NCBI GenBank assembly: GCA_041649955.1
Contig: JBAZMD010000024.1
Span: forward strand, 1 to 9,294
Direction of reading: 5' to 3'
DNA: 9,294 nt
Source of the DNA: JAQUPP01 sp041649955
GTDB taxonomy: Bacteria > Patescibacteriota > Patescibacteriia > UBA2591 > JAQUPP01
Within the stretch, counting starts at the first letter, position 1; every line of letters starts with the position of its first letter. Positions 1-5,854 of the stretch are shown here, piece by piece. The notes beneath the pieces were generated by a model. That model worked only from the letters and a program-made list of their open reading frames with translations. It did not search any database and was not told the origin of the DNA. Position numbers and translations under genes: made by a program.

Positions 1-25
1 ATTTATTATTAAAATTTTTAAATTT

Positions 26-1276
26 ATGAAACTTCAACAAACAGACCCGCAAATAGCCAAATTAATCAAAAAAGAATTGGACCGCCAAAAAAACGGTTTG
101 GTTTTAATCGCTTCGGAAAATTTCGCTTCGCCTTCGGTTATGGAAGTTTCCGGTTCGGTTTTAACCAATAAATATTCCGAAGGTTATGCCGACAAAAGAT
201 ATTACGGCGGAAATGAATTTATTGACGAAATAGAAAAATTGGCAATCGCGAGAGCAAAAAAAATATTTTTACCGAAAAATCAATGGAATAATTGGTCGGT
301 TAATGTTCAGCCATATTCCGGCTCGCCGGCTAACTTGGAAGTTTATTTCGCCTTGCTTAATCCGGGCGACAAAATTATGGGCATGGCTTTGCCTCAAGGC
401 GGCCATTTGACTCACGGCCATCCGGTCAATCTTTCGGGAAAAATTTTTCAAGCAATCAAATACGGCGTTGACCCGAAAACTTTTCTTTTGAATTATCAAG
501 AAATTGAAAAAATAGCTTTGGCGGAAAAACCGAAACTTATTATTTGCGGAGCCACGGCTTATTCAAGAAAAATTGATTTTGAAGCTTTCAGCAAAATTGC
601 CAAAAAATGCGGAGCGATTTTAATGGCTGACATTTCGCACATTGCCGGAATTGTCGCGGCCGGACTTCATCCAAGCCCGTTTCCTTGTTGCGATATTGTC
701 ACCACTACCACTCATAAAACTTTACGCGGTCCTCGCGGAGCGATGATTTTTTCCAGAAACGAATATTCGGAAAAAATCAATAAAATGGTTTTTCCCGGGA
801 TGCAAGGAGGTCCGCATGATCACACCACGGGCGCGATCGCGGTTTGTTTGAGTGAAATTTTAAAACCGTCTTTTAAAAAATATATCAAGCAAGTTTTGAC
901 AAACGCGAAAATTTTGGCTCAAACTTTGAAAGCAAGCGGAATTGATTTGATTACTGACGGCACTGAAAATCATTTGATTTTAGCCGATCTCAGAAAAACC
1001 GGATTAAACGGCAAAGAAGCAGAAAAATTATTGGAAGCAGTCGGTATTTATTTAAATCGCAACACTATTCCTTTTGATCCAAATCCCCCGTTCAGCCCGT
1101 CAGGAATTCGTATTGGCACAGCGGCCTTAACCACTCGCGGAATGAAAGAAAAAGAAATGAAAATTATCGGCAAACTGATTGCGAATTTAATCTGGAATTC
1201 AAAAGATAAAAAAATAGCAGCAGAAACTAAAAAAATAATTAAAAAATTAACTCAGAAATTTCCACTTTATAAATAA
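26..1276 (+). CDS. glyA: Serine hydroxymethyltransferase (GlyA)
   Basis: Cytosolic PLP enzyme that interconverts serine plus tetrahydrofolate and glycine plus 5,10-methylene-THF, the main source of one-carbon units. The 416 residues match the usual length of about 415-420. Visible hallmarks are SENFASPSVMEVSGS (residues 30-44), NKYSEGY and KRYYGG (48-62), the glycine-rich GGHLTHGHPVNLSGK (125-139), ADISHIAG with Asp202 and His205 (201-208), the PLP-lysine motif TTTTHKTLRGPRG with Lys231 as the Schiff-base residue, and SGIRIGTAALTTRG with the carboxylate-binding Arg362. All catalytic positions look intact. No Shine-Dalgarno precedes the ATG; an AT-rich TAAAAT at 10-15 could be a -10 box giving a very short leader, but its -35 would fall outside the window. 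FolD, the next enzyme for methylene-THF, lies about 5 kb downstream. Function is secure from the motifs. Confidence 0.97.
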   Translation: MKLQQTDPQIAKLIKKELDRQKNGLVLIASENFASPSVMEVSGSVLTNKYSEGYADKRYYGGNEFIDEIEKLAIARAKKIFLPKNQWNNWSVNVQPYSGSPANLEVYFALLNPGDKIMGMALPQGGHLTHGHPVNLSGKIFQAIKYGVDPKTFLLNYQEIEKIALAEKPKLIICGATAYSRKIDFEAFSKIAKKCGAILMADISHIAGIVAAGLHPSPFPCCDIVTTTTHKTLRGPRGAMIFSRNEYSEKINKMVFPGMQGGPHDHTTGAIAVCLSEILKPSFKKYIKQVLTNAKILAQTLKASGIDLITDGTENHLILADLRKTGLNGKEAEKLLEAVGIYLNRNTIPFDPNPPFSPSGIRIGTAALTTRGMKEKEMKIIGKLIANLIWNSKDKKIAAETKKIIKKLTQKFPLYK

Positions 1277-1280
1277 AGCA

Positions 1281-1350
1281 TTGACCCCGCACCTTTTGGC
1301 GATAGTATTTTTTAAATGCGAAGCATCATCGCCAAAAGGTGCGGGGTTGA
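1281..1350. repeat. Inverted-repeat hairpin element 1, flanked by TTGA
   Basis: Starting four bases after the glyA stop codon, a 19-bp perfect inverted repeat (arms 1285-1303 and 1328-1346, beginning CCCCGCACC and ending GGTGCGGGG) encloses a 24-bp spacer. The spacer contains a mini-hairpin, ATGC-GAA-GCAT (1316-1326). The arms are bracketed by direct repeats TTGA (1281-1284 and 1347-1350); the right one is the start of a TTGACA -35 box. No U-run follows on either strand, so it is not a standard intrinsic terminator, although it could still slow glyA transcription. A longer element of the same design lies at 4477-4628. Structure is certain; origin (mobile-element remnant, REP-like unit or regulatory site) is open. 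Confidence 0.85.
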
Positions 1351-1374
1351 CAAAATTTGAAAATATATTAAAAT
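1347..1374 (+). promoter_or_regulatory. Promoter for the 1398 gene, -35 at the hairpin tip
   Basis: Consensus TTGACA (1347-1352) sits at the right tip of hairpin element 1, followed after 16 bp by TAAAAT (1369-1374). A TATAAT at 1374-1379 also exists but its 21-bp spacing is too long. The predicted start is near 1381, leaving a leader of about 17 nt before the ribosome site and GTG. Confidence 0.6.
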
Positions 1375-1397
1375 ATAATAATAACAAAGGAGGAAAA

Positions 1398-1835
1398 GTG
1401 GATGATTTGCCAAAAGGTTATTTACCAGTAATAATTGGTAGTAAAAAAGAAGAAGAATTAAAAAAACCAGAGGAGGAAAAAATGAAAGAAAAGAAAAAGG
1501 TTTATCCTTTAAGAGAAGCGCGGAAAAGTTTGATAAAAGAGATAAATGCAGAAATGGCTTTAAAAAAGAAAGCGAGAATAAACAAACTTTTGGAAGAAGA
1601 AAATGAAAAAGAATTAAAGCCATTAATCGGTAAAAAGGTGAAGGTTAGTATAGACATCGTGGCTTTCCCTGGTCCAGACTATTTAGATGTAATTGGAATT
1701 CTAAAAACTGTAGAGTTAGAATTAATTACCTTGGAAATTAACCGAGTTGCTCGTGCTCATAGTCCATTTCCAGATGACTGGCCTAAGAATGGACGGATTT
1801 ATAAAAGTAGAATCCAAAAAATCACCGAACTCTAA
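1398..1835 (+). CDS. Small charged protein of unknown function, possible C-terminal Sm/SH3-like barrel
   Basis: I do not recognise this gene. The frame stays open upstream to a TTG at 1281, but that start lies in hairpin element 1. GTG at 1398 has AAAGGAGG (1386-1393) four bases ahead and is preferred, giving 145 residues. A second in-frame start, ATG 1482 (Met29), also has a strong site, AGAGGAGG (1469-1476), and would give 117 residues. The first 75 residues or so are rich in Lys and Glu (KEEELKKPEEEKMKEKKK and a second helix to LLEEENEKEL), probably helical or coiled-coil. From about residue 77, alternating hydrophobics (IGKKVKVSIDIVAF, VIGILKTVELELITLEI, then YKSRIQKITEL) suggest a small beta-barrel of Sm/SH3 type, possibly nucleic-acid binding; that is inference only. 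There is no signal peptide or membrane segment. It is monocistronic, with its own promoter and a following stem-loop. Confidence 0.75.
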   Translation: MDDLPKGYLPVIIGSKKEEELKKPEEEKMKEKKKVYPLREARKSLIKEINAEMALKKKARINKLLEEENEKELKPLIGKKVKVSIDIVAFPGPDYLDVIGILKTVELELITLEINRVARAHSPFPDDWPKNGRIYKSRIQKITEL

Positions 1836-1839
1836 TCTA

Positions 1840-1871
1840 TTAGGGACTGACGATAAAACGCCAGTCCCTAA
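1840..1871 (+). terminator. Stem-loop after the 1398 gene, probable terminator
   Basis: A perfect 10-bp stem, TTAGGGACTG (1840-1849) with CAGTCCCTAA (1862-1871), and a 12-nt loop begins five bases after the stop codon. It is followed by ATTCTTTAAT, a weak and interrupted U-tract. Position and stem strength favour a terminator, but the poor U-run keeps this tentative. Confidence 0.6.
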
Positions 1872-1895
1872 TTCTTTAATAAATTTAATAAAAAA

Positions 1896-1933
1896 GTACA
1901 CTTATTTTACACGGCCGTGTAAAATAAGTGTAC
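1896..1933. repeat. 38-bp perfect palindrome without a loop
   Basis: The sequence from GTACACTTATTTTACACGG to its exact complement is a perfect palindrome centred on GGCC between 1914 and 1915, with no spacer. It lies in the convergent gap between the 1398 gene and lon, beside but separate from two stem-loops that look like terminators. It has no adjoining U-run. It could be a dimer or tetramer operator, a REP-like or transposon footprint, or a cruciform-forming site. Symmetry is directly verified base by base; function is unknown. Confidence 0.85.
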
Positions 1934-1958
1934 ATCTAAAATTACAATTTAAATTTAA

Positions 1959-2003
1959 AAAATACAAAAAGAGACCTGATAAACAAGTCTCTTTTTGTAT
2001 TTT
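1959..2003 (-). terminator. Bidirectional terminator, mainly for lon
   Basis: A 17-bp perfect stem (1959-1975 with 1987-2003; core AAAAAGAGAC / GTCTCTTTTT) and an 11-nt loop. It lies 12 bases beyond the lon stop codon on the minus strand. Both strands end in T-rich sequence after a GC-containing stem, so it can terminate lon and also catch read-through from the plus-strand gene. Confidence 0.85.
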
Positions 2004-2015
2004 GAATCTTAATTA

Positions 2016-4334
2016 TTATTTATTTAAGACAACTTTTATCGCTTCGTCAATATGTTTGACGAAAATAAATTGCAAATCTTTTTTGACTTTTTCCGGCAAT
2101 TTTTCCAAATCTTTTTTATTTTCCGCGGGAAGAATTATTTTTTTCAAACCGGCTCGATGAGCGGCTAAAATTTTTTCTTTCACTCCCCCGATTTCCAAAA
2201 CCTTGCCGCGCAAAGTTATTTCACCCGTCATTCCAACTTCTCTTTTTGTTGATCTGTCAGTCAAACAAGAAATAAGCGAAATGGCCATGGCTACGCCGGC
2301 TGAGGGTCCGTCTTTTGGTGTGGCGCCTGCCGGAACATGAATGTGCAAATCAAAATTTTTGTAAAAATCTTTATTAATTTTTAATTCTTGGCAATGGCTG
2401 CGAGCGTAAGAAAAAGCGGCTTGAGCTGATTCTTTCATCACCTCTCCCAAATGACCGGTTAAAATCAAATTGCCCTTGCCCGGCATTTTTGTGGATTCAA
2501 TAAAAAGAATTTCACCTCCGGCTGAAGTCCAAGCCAAACCCGTGGCTACACCAACTTCGTCTTTTTTTTCGGCCAAAGTTGGTTGAAAAACAATCGGTCC
2601 GAGATATTGGTGAAGATCTTTTGGTCCGATAACTTGATTTTTTTTGGCTTCTTTTGAATCTTCAGTAATTTTCTTGGCTATTTTGCGGCATAATTTTGCC
2701 AGCTCTCTTTCCAAATTTCTTACTCCGGCTTCGCGAGTATAACCTGTGGCCACTTCTCTGATCGCTTCGTCAGTGATGGTAAATTTTTTAGAATCAAGTC
2801 CGTGAGCGGCAATTAATTTCGGCATTAAAAACTTTTTGGCAATATGAAATTTTTCCTCTTCCGTGTATCCGGGAAATTCAATAATTTCCATTCTGTCTCG
2901 CAGAGCCGGCGGAATGGTATCTAAAACATTGGCTGTGGCGACAAACATCACGTCGGAAAGATCAAACGGCAATTCAATATAATGATCGGAAAAAGCGAAA
3001 TTTTGTTCCGGATCAAGAGCTTCAAGTAAAGCCGAAGAAGGATCGCCTCTGAAATCAGCTCCGATTTTATCAATTTCGTCCAGCATAAAAATCGGATTAT
3101 TGGCGCCGGCATTTTTAACGCCCTGAATAATTCTGCCCGGCAAAGCTCCGACATAAGTTCGGCGATGTCCTCTGATTTCCGCTTCATCTCTGATTCCGCC
3201 AAGCGACATTCTGACGAATTTTCTGCCCATTGCCCGAGCAATTGATTTGCCGACTGAAGTTTTTCCCGTGCCCGGAGGTCCGGCAAAACAAAGTATGGGC
3301 CCTCTGATTTTTTTCGCCAATTTGCAAACAGCCAGATGTTCCAAAATTCTTTCTTTAACATCTGTAAGTCCGTAATGATCTTCATTTAAAAATTTTTCCG
3401 CTTTTGAAATATCAAGTTCTGTTTTTGATTTTATTCCCCAAGGTAAAGAAACCAGCCAATCAAGATATGTTCTGATATAAGAAATTTCCGGAGAAAAAGA
3501 AGGCATGGCGATTAATCTTTCCAATTCGTCTTGAGCGACTTTTTTGACTTTTTCCGGCATTTCCGCTTTTTCAATTTTCTTTTTTAATTCCGTGATATCA
3601 GCCCGCTCGCCCATTCCCAATTCTTTTTGAATGGCTTTCAGTTGTTCGTGCAAAATCGCTTCCCGCTGAACTTTATTAATGCTTTCATTTGTCTTTTTTT
3701 CAATTTTTTTCGCCACTTGCAAAACTTCCAATTTATGGCGAATGGCTTCGTCAACCAATTCCAATCTTTCTTTCAAAGAAATTTCTTCCAAAATTTTTTG
3801 TTTTTCCGATACTTCCAAACTTAACGAGAAAGCGATTAAATCTATTTTTGCCGATTGTCTCGGACTGGAAAAAATAATTGACAAAGTTTCAGTCGGAATT
3901 GACATTCCCAAAGCCACGCATTTTTTAAAATAATCTTCAATATTATGAAGCAAGGCCTCGCCTTCCAAGGTTAATTGTTCAACATCCAAAATTTCTCTGA
4001 CCTCAACTATGGCGCAATTATCTTTTGGAAAAATATTTTCTATTTTTACTCTCGCCTGCCCTTCAACCATGGCGATAATCGTTCCGTCTGGCATTTTGTG
4101 ATTTTCCAAAATTTTCACCAATGTTCCCATTGAATGAATATCTTCCAAACTTATTTGCCCCTGAATATTTCTTTTCCGCCAAGCCAAAACCGCCATTCTC
4201 CCCTTGTGCAAAGATTCTTCCACTGCGATTTGAGAATAAGAACTCTTAAAAACCACCGGAACAGTGGTCCCGGGAAAAATAACCTCATTGCGCAGAGGAA
4301 TTAACGGATATTCTTTTTTTGTGCCAAAAATCAT
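2016..4334 (-). CDS. lon: ATP-dependent Lon protease
   Basis: Cytosolic AAA+ serine protease that unfolds and degrades damaged and regulatory proteins as a homohexamer. The 772 residues match bacterial LonA (about 770-820). The N-terminal substrate-binding domain starts at YPLIPLRNEVIFPG (9-22), followed by a helical region to about 300 that includes REAILHEQLKAIQKELG. The AAA+ module has Walker A GPPGTGKTS (352-360, Lys358), LGGIRDEAEIRGHRRTYVGA (378-397) and Walker B IFMLDEID (Asp419, Glu420). The C-terminal protease domain has PKDGPSAG with catalytic Ser678 and GGVKEKILAAHRAG with catalytic Lys721, the 43-residue spacing known from E. coli Lon. Everything needed for activity is present. 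There is no membrane segment, so it is LonA rather than archaeal LonB. The ATG matches the conserved N terminus although no Shine-Dalgarno precedes it. It is transcribed alone, with its own promoter and terminator, divergently from the 4711 gene. Confidence 0.98.
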   Translation of the reverse strand: MIFGTKKEYPLIPLRNEVIFPGTTVPVVFKSSYSQIAVEESLHKGRMAVLAWRKRNIQGQISLEDIHSMGTLVKILENHKMPDGTIIAMVEGQARVKIENIFPKDNCAIVEVREILDVEQLTLEGEALLHNIEDYFKKCVALGMSIPTETLSIIFSSPRQSAKIDLIAFSLSLEVSEKQKILEEISLKERLELVDEAIRHKLEVLQVAKKIEKKTNESINKVQREAILHEQLKAIQKELGMGERADITELKKKIEKAEMPEKVKKVAQDELERLIAMPSFSPEISYIRTYLDWLVSLPWGIKSKTELDISKAEKFLNEDHYGLTDVKERILEHLAVCKLAKKIRGPILCFAGPPGTGKTSVGKSIARAMGRKFVRMSLGGIRDEAEIRGHRRTYVGALPGRIIQGVKNAGANNPIFMLDEIDKIGADFRGDPSSALLEALDPEQNFAFSDHYIELPFDLSDVMFVATANVLDTIPPALRDRMEIIEFPGYTEEEKFHIAKKFLMPKLIAAHGLDSKKFTITDEAIREVATGYTREAGVRNLERELAKLCRKIAKKITEDSKEAKKNQVIGPKDLHQYLGPIVFQPTLAEKKDEVGVATGLAWTSAGGEILFIESTKMPGKGNLILTGHLGEVMKESAQAAFSYARSHCQELKINKDFYKNFDLHIHVPAGATPKDGPSAGVAMAISLISCLTDRSTKREVGMTGEITLRGKVLEIGGVKEKILAAHRAGLKKIILPAENKKDLEKLPEKVKKDLQFIFVKHIDEAIKVVLNK

Positions 4335-4433
4335 AATAGTTTTTAGTTATTAGTTTTTAGTCTTAGTTGATTGGTTTCTAGGTTTAAAACTTATAACTGA
4401 ATAACTATAACCATCAACCAAAAACTACAAACT
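4335..4433 (-). promoter_or_regulatory. Structured lon leader with repeats
   Basis: This is the predicted untranslated leader of lon, about 99 nt. TAGTTTTTAG occurs twice (4337-4346 and 4351-4360). On the mRNA, UAGUUUUUGGUUGAU (from 4427 back to 4413) can pair with AUCAACUAAGACUA (from 4371), a stem of 9 bp including one G-U pair plus a short extension, across a loop of about 41 nt. No Shine-Dalgarno lies before the start codon. The stem could affect lon translation or mRNA stability, but low-complexity AT sequence pairs easily, so this is tentative. No CIRCE-type heat-shock operator is visible. Confidence 0.4.
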
Positions 4434-4439
4434 ATTTAT

Positions 4440-4467
4440 ATTATAACTCTTTTGAAATTAAAATCAA
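4440..4467 (-). promoter_or_regulatory. lon promoter
   Basis: On the minus strand, TTGATT (4467-4462) and a perfect TATAAT (4445-4440) are separated by 16 bp, predicting a start near 4433. It points away from the cassette promoter at 4625, and its -35 lies 9 bp from the left tip of inverted-repeat element 2. Confidence 0.7.
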
Positions 4468-4476
4468 GACTCTCAC

Positions 4477-4628
4477 TTGACCCCCTCACCTATAACGCTG
4501 ATAAACACTCAGCTCTGTATTTTTAAATCTCTAAATTTAAAATTTTGATATAAATAAAAAATACCTTGGATAGAAACAAATTGGCTTCGTGTTTTAAAAA
4601 ATATATCAGCGTTTGGTGAGGGGGTTGA
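4477..4628. repeat. Inverted-repeat element 2, about 150 bp, flanked by TTGA
   Basis: Left arm 4481-4502 (CCCCCTCACC, bulge TAT, AACGCTGAT) pairs with right arm 4605-4624 (ATCAGCGTT, bulge T, GGTGAGGGGG). This gives 9 and 10 bp of perfect pairing, extended by the outer A/T, around a 3-versus-1 bulge. The spacer of 102 bp is AT-rich and non-coding, with inner AAACAC / GTGTTT. TTGA flanks both ends (4477-4480, 4625-4628), and the right copy begins a TTGACA -35 box. It shares with element 1 the flanking TTGA, the poly-C/poly-G outer tips, CACC/GGTG and a GAT/ATC inner end. It fills most of the 376-bp gap between lon and the 4711 gene; no gene is visible in it. Confidence 0.8.
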
Positions 4629-4653
4629 CAAGAGGCAAAAAATATGCTATTAT
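4625..4653 (+). promoter_or_regulatory. Promoter of the 4711 gene, -35 at the hairpin tip
   Basis: TTGACA (4625-4630), 17-bp spacer, TATTAT (4648-4653) preceded by TGC, an extended -10. Predicted start near 4660, leader of about 50 nt. Its -35 is formed by the right tip of inverted-repeat element 2, so element and promoter cannot be separated. Confidence 0.8.
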
Positions 4654-4710
4654 ATTTATATATAATAACCGATAAATTAGTTATTTAACAATTCAGCAAA
4701 AGGAGAAAAG

Positions 4711-5160
4711 ATGAAAAAACTGATTTTGGCTGAAGCCATTATTATTATTGCTGCAGTTGGAATATTCGCCCTTATGTTGTACATTGGTATAGAAAGCTGT
4801 CTTGCCGCTTTAATCCCTGGCCCTATTCTTATTATTTCCATGATTCTTCTACCCTGTGTCCCTCGTCAACATTGTTTAATCGGCGATACCTTTGTTCTTG
4901 CTCCTATAGTTTCAATCTTATTCGTTTATATTTTCTTTGGAGTTTTTACTATAGCTCCTACTGCTATTTCTCTAAAATGTTTTATTCTTACCCTTATAGT
5001 ATCTATCATCGGTATTATCTTCGCAACCTGCATGGTTATCAATCTCTCTTCTGACATTGAAAAGGAAGAAAAAATAAAAAAGAGAAAAATAGTTATTTCT
5101 TTAATAATAGAAATAGCTATAATCTTAGGAGGATTTCAGTTAGTAATGTTGTTTATATAA
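4711..5160 (+). CDS. Small five-pass membrane protein, family unknown (cassette gene 1)
   Basis: I do not recognise this family. The 149 residues are almost entirely hydrophobic, with likely membrane segments at 3-25, 30-50, 61-82, 88-111 and 126-148. The only strongly charged stretch is SSDIEKEEKIKKRK (113-126) before the last helix. The Lys-Lys N terminus of helix 1 is not followed by a cleavage site or lipobox. The ATG has AAGGAG (4700-4705) five bases ahead. It begins MKKLILAE and ends GFQLVMLFI; the next gene begins MKRLIWAE and ends GFYLIKILI, and the third ends GFQLVNQII, so all three appear to be diverged paralogues. It is transcribed alone from the 4625 promoter to the 5180 terminator. 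Real expression is likely; function (transport, envelope structure, surface interaction, toxin-like) cannot be assigned. Confidence 0.8.
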   Translation: MKKLILAEAIIIIAAVGIFALMLYIGIESCLAALIPGPILIISMILLPCVPRQHCLIGDTFVLAPIVSILFVYIFFGVFTIAPTAISLKCFILTLIVSIIGIIFATCMVINLSSDIEKEEKIKKRKIVISLIIEIAIILGGFQLVMLFI

Positions 5161-5179
5161 CTATCGAAAAAAATAACAC

Positions 5180-5207
5180 AGCCCTGACGCGATGCGCCGG
5201 GGCTTTT
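5180..5207 (+). terminator. Intrinsic terminator of the 4711 gene
   Basis: AGCCCTGACGC (5180-5190) pairs with GCGCCGGGGCT (5194-5204) over a 3-nt GAT loop, with one A-C mismatch and one T-G pair, followed by TTTTGATTTT. It starts 19 bases after the stop codon. Confidence 0.85.
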
Positions 5208-5216
5208 GATTTTACC

Positions 5217-5245
5217 TTGACAAAAATCAAAAAATTTGTTTAAAT
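5217..5245 (+). promoter_or_regulatory. Promoter of the 5293 gene
   Basis: TTGACA (5217-5222), 17-bp spacer, TTAAAT (5240-5245) preceded by TGT, giving an extended -10. It lies 9 bases beyond the upstream terminator's T-run. The same boxes at the same spacing recur at 5774. The -10 is imperfect; a TATAAT at 5251 lacks a suitably spaced -35. Confidence 0.65.
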
Positions 5246-5292
5246 ATTTATATAATAATCGTTAAACTTTGTTATTTACAAAAGGAGGAAAA

Positions 5293-5718
5293 ATGAAAAG
5301 ATTAATTTGGGCCGAGTTGCTTGCTATAATCGTTACGGTTTTCGTTTTTGGTATTGCGTTTAGCTTTTTAAAACTTTACACCACCCCCATTACCATCTGT
5401 ACCTTTGTCGCCGCTATCTTTGTAGCCCTTATTACTTTATGTCTCGCCTTTATCGTCTTTATCGTCTTTTTCGACTCTGACTCTATCGTCTTTGCCTTTT
5501 TTATCTCTGCTTCTGTTTCTTTTTTATTTTCCATCTTACCCGCTCCTACTGTCATTCTTGGTCGCTTTGTCCTCTTTTTCTTCGCTATTGGCGCTGCCGC
5601 ATGCGCTTTTGGCGATATTCCAGATCTGAAACTTAAAAAAGGAATTATTTTAATATCGGCTCTTGGGGAAATTGGTCTAATCTGGTTAGGATTTTATTTG
5701 ATAAAAATCCTAATTTAA
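5293..5718 (+). CDS. Small five-pass membrane protein, family unknown (cassette gene 2)
   Basis: Unrecognised. The frame is open from an ATG at 5269, but the ATG at 5293 has AAAGGAGG (5281-5288) four bases ahead and aligns with the MKKLILAE start of the preceding protein, so 5293 is chosen (141 residues). Predicted membrane segments are 5-27, 32-60, 64-83, 87-107 and 117-140; short polar breaks are DSDS (61-64) and GDIPDLKLKK (107-116). The charged patch before the last helix and the closing GFYLIKILI match the layout of the neighbours. Phe, Ile and Val dominate, and no catalytic or metal-binding motif is visible. It has its own promoter and terminator. It is probably a paralogue of the 4711 gene by tandem duplication, since the flanking control module is also duplicated, although the central sequences have diverged strongly. 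Confidence 0.8.
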   Translation: MKRLIWAELLAIIVTVFVFGIAFSFLKLYTTPITICTFVAAIFVALITLCLAFIVFIVFFDSDSIVFAFFISASVSFLFSILPAPTVILGRFVLFFFAIGAAACAFGDIPDLKLKKGIILISALGEIGLIWLGFYLIKILI

Positions 5719-5734
5719 ATCGAAACAAAAACAC

Positions 5735-5765
5735 AGCCCTGACGCGAGATGCGCCGGGGCTTTTT
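5735..5765 (+). terminator. Intrinsic terminator of the 5293 gene
   Basis: AGCCCTGACGC (5735-5745) and GCGCCGGGGCT (5751-5761) form the same stem as at 5180, with a 5-nt GAGAT loop, followed by TTTTTATTTT. It starts 16 bases after the stop codon. Confidence 0.88.
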
Positions 5766-5773
5766 ATTTTAAC

Positions 5774-5802
5774 TTGACAAAAAACAAAAAATTTGTTTAA
5801 AT
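5774..5802 (+). promoter_or_regulatory. Promoter of the 5855 gene
   Basis: TTGACA (5774-5779), 17-bp spacer, TTAAAT (5797-5802) preceded by TGT, the same arrangement as at 5217. Predicted start near 5809, leader of about 46 nt. Confidence 0.65.
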
Positions 5803-5854
5803 AATAATAATCGCAACAATTAAGTTGTGAAAGCACAATAAAAAAGGAGGAAAA

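Larger units (their letters stand above)
5175..5261 (+). repeat. Terminator-promoter module, copy 1
   Basis: From AACACAGCCCTGACGCG through the terminator, the TTGACA box, CAAAAAATTTGTTTAAAT and on to ATAATAATCG, this block is nearly identical to 5730-5813. Differences are a 2-base loop insertion, a few substitutions and a 6-base deletion in the AT tract. It links the end of one membrane-protein gene to the start of the next. Confidence 0.85.
5730..5813 (+). repeat. Terminator-promoter module, copy 2
   Basis: Second copy of the block at 5175-5261, again joining the terminator of one membrane-protein gene to the promoter of the next. The loop here is GAGAT instead of GAT, and the AT tract before AATAATAATCG is shorter. 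Confidence 0.85.

Noticed and set aside
1284..1347. Element 1 as a simple glyA terminator
   Set aside because: Stem is strong and placed right after the stop, but no U-run follows; partial termination remains possible.
1281..1397. N-terminal extension of the 1398 gene from TTG 1281
   Set aside because: It would run through inverted-repeat element 1 and the promoter, with no ribosome site at TTG.
2948..3385. A 145-codon open frame on the minus strand
   Set aside because: It lies entirely inside the lon AAA+ region in another frame; lon motifs there are intact and the alternative product shows no recognisable domain.
5269..5292. ATG at 5269 as start of cassette gene 2
   Set aside because: It lies upstream of, and would translate through, the AAAGGAGG that serves ATG 5293; the paralogue aligns with the 5293 start.
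5175..5813. Integron attC-like recombination sites between the cassettes
   Set aside because: The repeats are explained by terminator and promoter; no GTTRRRY/RYYYAAC core sites and no integrase are visible.
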